From: Nitrospirota bacterium
GTDB taxonomy: Bacteria > Nitrospirota > Nitrospiria > Nitrospirales > UBA8639
Length of the DNA stretch: 6,593 nucleotides
Direction: 5' to 3'
NCBI GenBank assembly: GCA_029879555.1
Contig: JAOUQB010000140.1
Coordinates: 1-6,593 of the forward strand
Part shown: piece by piece, positions 5,296 to 6,593 of the stretch
How positions within the stretch are numbered: the stretch's first letter is position 1
How the letters are laid out: every line of letters begins with the position of its first letter
Translations under genes and position numbers: made by a program
The notes under the pieces: generated by a model
The model's input: only the letters and a program-made list of their open reading frames with translations
Database searches by the model: none
What the model was told of the DNA's origin: nothing

Positions 5296-6438
5296 ATGCT
5301 GACCGTATCCAGGAAAAACCTATTTCTCTTTGTGGCCATCTCCATGTCCGTAGGACTACTGTTGCTCCTCGGAGAAATCGGAGTGCGTCTTTTTGTAGAA
5401 AATGGAGATATTACCCCTGAGGTGTTGAAAAATAGATCGATACAGTACGAACCTGTCGTTTTTGCGAGGCACGCATTTAAACAAGAAGCTCGCATCGTGA
5501 ATTATCCATTTGGGAAGAAGAAGGATTTGGTGTGGGAAATTAACGAAAAAGGATACCGAGGGCCGAATTTCGAAGTTCCTAAGCCAAAGGGACTGATTCG
5601 CATTATGGTGTTTGGAGGGTCGTCAGTCTTTGACACCAAAAGTACGAGAGGGGAAGATTGGCCTCACCGTATAGAAGAAAGATTAAAGAAAATTGGGTTT
5701 GCAAATATCGAAGTGATCAATGCTGGTGTTATTGGTCATACGGCCCTAGAATCCGTTGGGCGTTTATTTTCTGAAGGTTTTGTTTTCGAACCTGATTACG
5801 TCCTGATTTATAATGCGTGGAATGACATCAAATATTTTAGCTCTTCTCAAACCGTCTTGCGGACGCTCCAACCAGCTCTTCAAGGCTTCGATCCAAGAAT
5901 TCATAATACCAGCGTTATTGATCGTTGGTTCTGTGAGTGGTCCCACCTGTATACGGTCTTAAGAAGAATTTACTACAAAACGAAAATGAAGATCGGCAAC
6001 GAGGGATTGCGTGAGGCTGAAGACAAGCAGAATTCTATCGCGACACTCAATCCCAACGGATTTCGGCAATATCAATTGGCTATGGAAATGTTTGTCGATT
6101 TGGCTCGTAATATTGGCGCGGAGCCCATTCTTATGACGCAAGCACGACTTGTTGCCAAGGGGCAAATGCTAACTCCAGAACGGGCCAAGCGAGTCGATTA
6201 TCATCATGTGGGATTGAGCCATGAGGGATTGGTGGAAACCTTCGATCGGCTGGACGTAATTGTTCGACGTGTGGCAGAGGAAAAGGATGTCAGCCTTATT
6301 GATGCATCAGCTAAACTGTCTGGACAAGATTGGGCCTTTGATGACCATGTTCATGTTGTTCCAAAAGGGTCTGATGCTCTTGGCCAATTAGTAACGGACC
6401 ATTTTCAGGCCATACTGAGAAAGAGCGAAGCGCAATAG
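5296..6438 (+). CDS. Membrane-anchored SGNH hydrolase-type esterase
   Basis: The 380-residue protein starts with a basic N-terminus and one hydrophobic segment (about 8-27), placing its catalytic domain in the periplasm. INEKGYRGPNF (82-92) and KPKGLIRIMVFGGSS (96-110) form the usual run into an SGNH domain. Block I reads FGGSSVFD with nucleophile S109; Gly replaces Asp of the GDS motif, as in many bacterial members. Block II is INAGVIGHTA (141-150). Block III is AWND (174-177). Block V is DDHVHVVPKG (349-358), with D350 and H353 at the canonical three-residue spacing, so the triad S109/D350/H353 is complete. The ATG is one base after the stop of the WaaP-like kinase; an AGAGGA lies 14 bases upstream, rather far, so coupling to the kinase probably helps initiation. 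The likely role is removal or transfer of acyl groups on surface glycans; the substrate is unknown. It is clearly different in sequence from the SGNH protein at 1145-2356. Confidence 0.9.
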   Translation: MLTVSRKNLFLFVAISMSVGLLLLLGEIGVRLFVENGDITPEVLKNRSIQYEPVVFARHAFKQEARIVNYPFGKKKDLVWEINEKGYRGPNFEVPKPKGLIRIMVFGGSSVFDTKSTRGEDWPHRIEERLKKIGFANIEVINAGVIGHTALESVGRLFSEGFVFEPDYVLIYNAWNDIKYFSSSQTVLRTLQPALQGFDPRIHNTSVIDRWFCEWSHLYTVLRRIYYKTKMKIGNEGLREAEDKQNSIATLNPNGFRQYQLAMEMFVDLARNIGAEPILMTQARLVAKGQMLTPERAKRVDYHHVGLSHEGLVETFDRLDVIVRRVAEEKDVSLIDASAKLSGQDWAFDDHVHVVPKGSDALGQLVTDHFQAILRKSEAQ

Positions 6439-6483
6439 CCGTGTCAGCAGAAATGTGATTTTGAAGGTTCGAGTATTTGATTG

Positions 6484-6593
6484 TTACATGGATTTCTGCC
6501 TGGAAGGATGATCAAACACATGCATAGCAAACATTTTTTTATGCCATTTGGCATTGGGAATTGGTCGGTCATATAAGGTCCGGTCTTCATCGA
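6484..6593 (-). CDS. Possible C-terminal end of a gene entering from the right edge
   Basis: On the minus strand a frame is open from the window edge to TAA at 6486-6484. It encodes 35 residues, including LYDRPIPNAKWHKKMFAMHV and ending HPSRQKSM. The composition is hydrophilic and protein-like, and the position, convergent with the SGNH gene 46 bp away, would be normal. I do not recognise the family. A competing minus frame is open from the edge to a TGA near 6446 but encodes a less protein-like peptide. With so few codons, the call is a guess about coding, not about function. Confidence 0.3.
   Translation of the reverse strand, partial: DEDRTLYDRPIPNAKWHKKMFAMHVFDHPSRQKSM

Noticed and set aside
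6447..6499. Perfect 8-bp inverted repeat, GCAGAAAT and ATTTCTGC, downstream of the second SGNH gene
   Set aside because: The 37-base loop and lack of a following T run make it a poor terminator; the length is within chance.
6533..6554. ATGCC-ATTT-GGCAT hairpin beside a run of T
   Set aside because: The T run precedes the hairpin on the plus strand and becomes an A run after it on the minus strand, so it is not an intrinsic terminator in either direction.
6508..6576. Plus-strand frame of 22 codons after the second SGNH gene
   Set aside because: The GGAAGG lies directly against the ATG, with no proper spacing, and the peptide has no recognisable feature.

Overview
The window is a stretch of chromosome-like DNA with roughly balanced base composition from a Gram-negative (diderm) bacterium. 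The diderm reading rests on a lipopolysaccharide-kinase (WaaP/InaA-type) protein next to membrane-anchored SGNH hydrolases and the start of a family 2 glycosyltransferase, a gene mix typical of surface-polysaccharide (LPS, capsule or exopolysaccharide) loci. The style of the proteins reminds me of low-GC Nitrospirota, but this is only an impression; there is no rRNA or taxonomic marker gene here.

Layout, left to right. (1) Minus strand, running off the left edge: the first 21 codons of a GT2 glycosyltransferase, starting at a GTG with a strong Shine-Dalgarno site. (2) A 199-bp divergent gap. (3) Plus strand 265-1083: a kinase-fold (aminoglycoside-phosphotransferase-like) protein with an altered catalytic loop. 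(4) Convergent to it, a minus-strand run read from 3941 down to 1145: a divergent GpmA-type phosphoglycerate mutase, a 2-oxoglutarate/Fe(II) oxygenase 12 bp later, and a membrane-anchored SGNH hydrolase 103 bp after that. (5) A gap of about 470 bp between divergent genes, holding a terminator-like hairpin. (6) Plus strand 4416-6438: a WaaP/InaA-family kinase and a second membrane-anchored SGNH hydrolase separated by one base. (7) A 155-bp tail in which a minus-strand reading frame enters from the right edge and may be the end of another gene.

How the genes may work together (inference). Two different kinase-fold proteins each sit beside a single-pass SGNH hydrolase, alongside a glycosyltransferase. 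This fits sugar assembly and phosphorylation on the cytoplasmic side and ester (for example acyl) editing on the periplasmic side. The mutase and the oxygenase are the unexpected members. The mutase keeps its catalytic His, Arg and Glu residues but has changed several phosphate-contacting positions, so its substrate may not be 3-phosphoglycerate. The oxygenase keeps a complete iron-binding triad and would hydroxylate an unknown target. No mobile elements, CRISPR arrays, tRNAs or rRNAs were seen.
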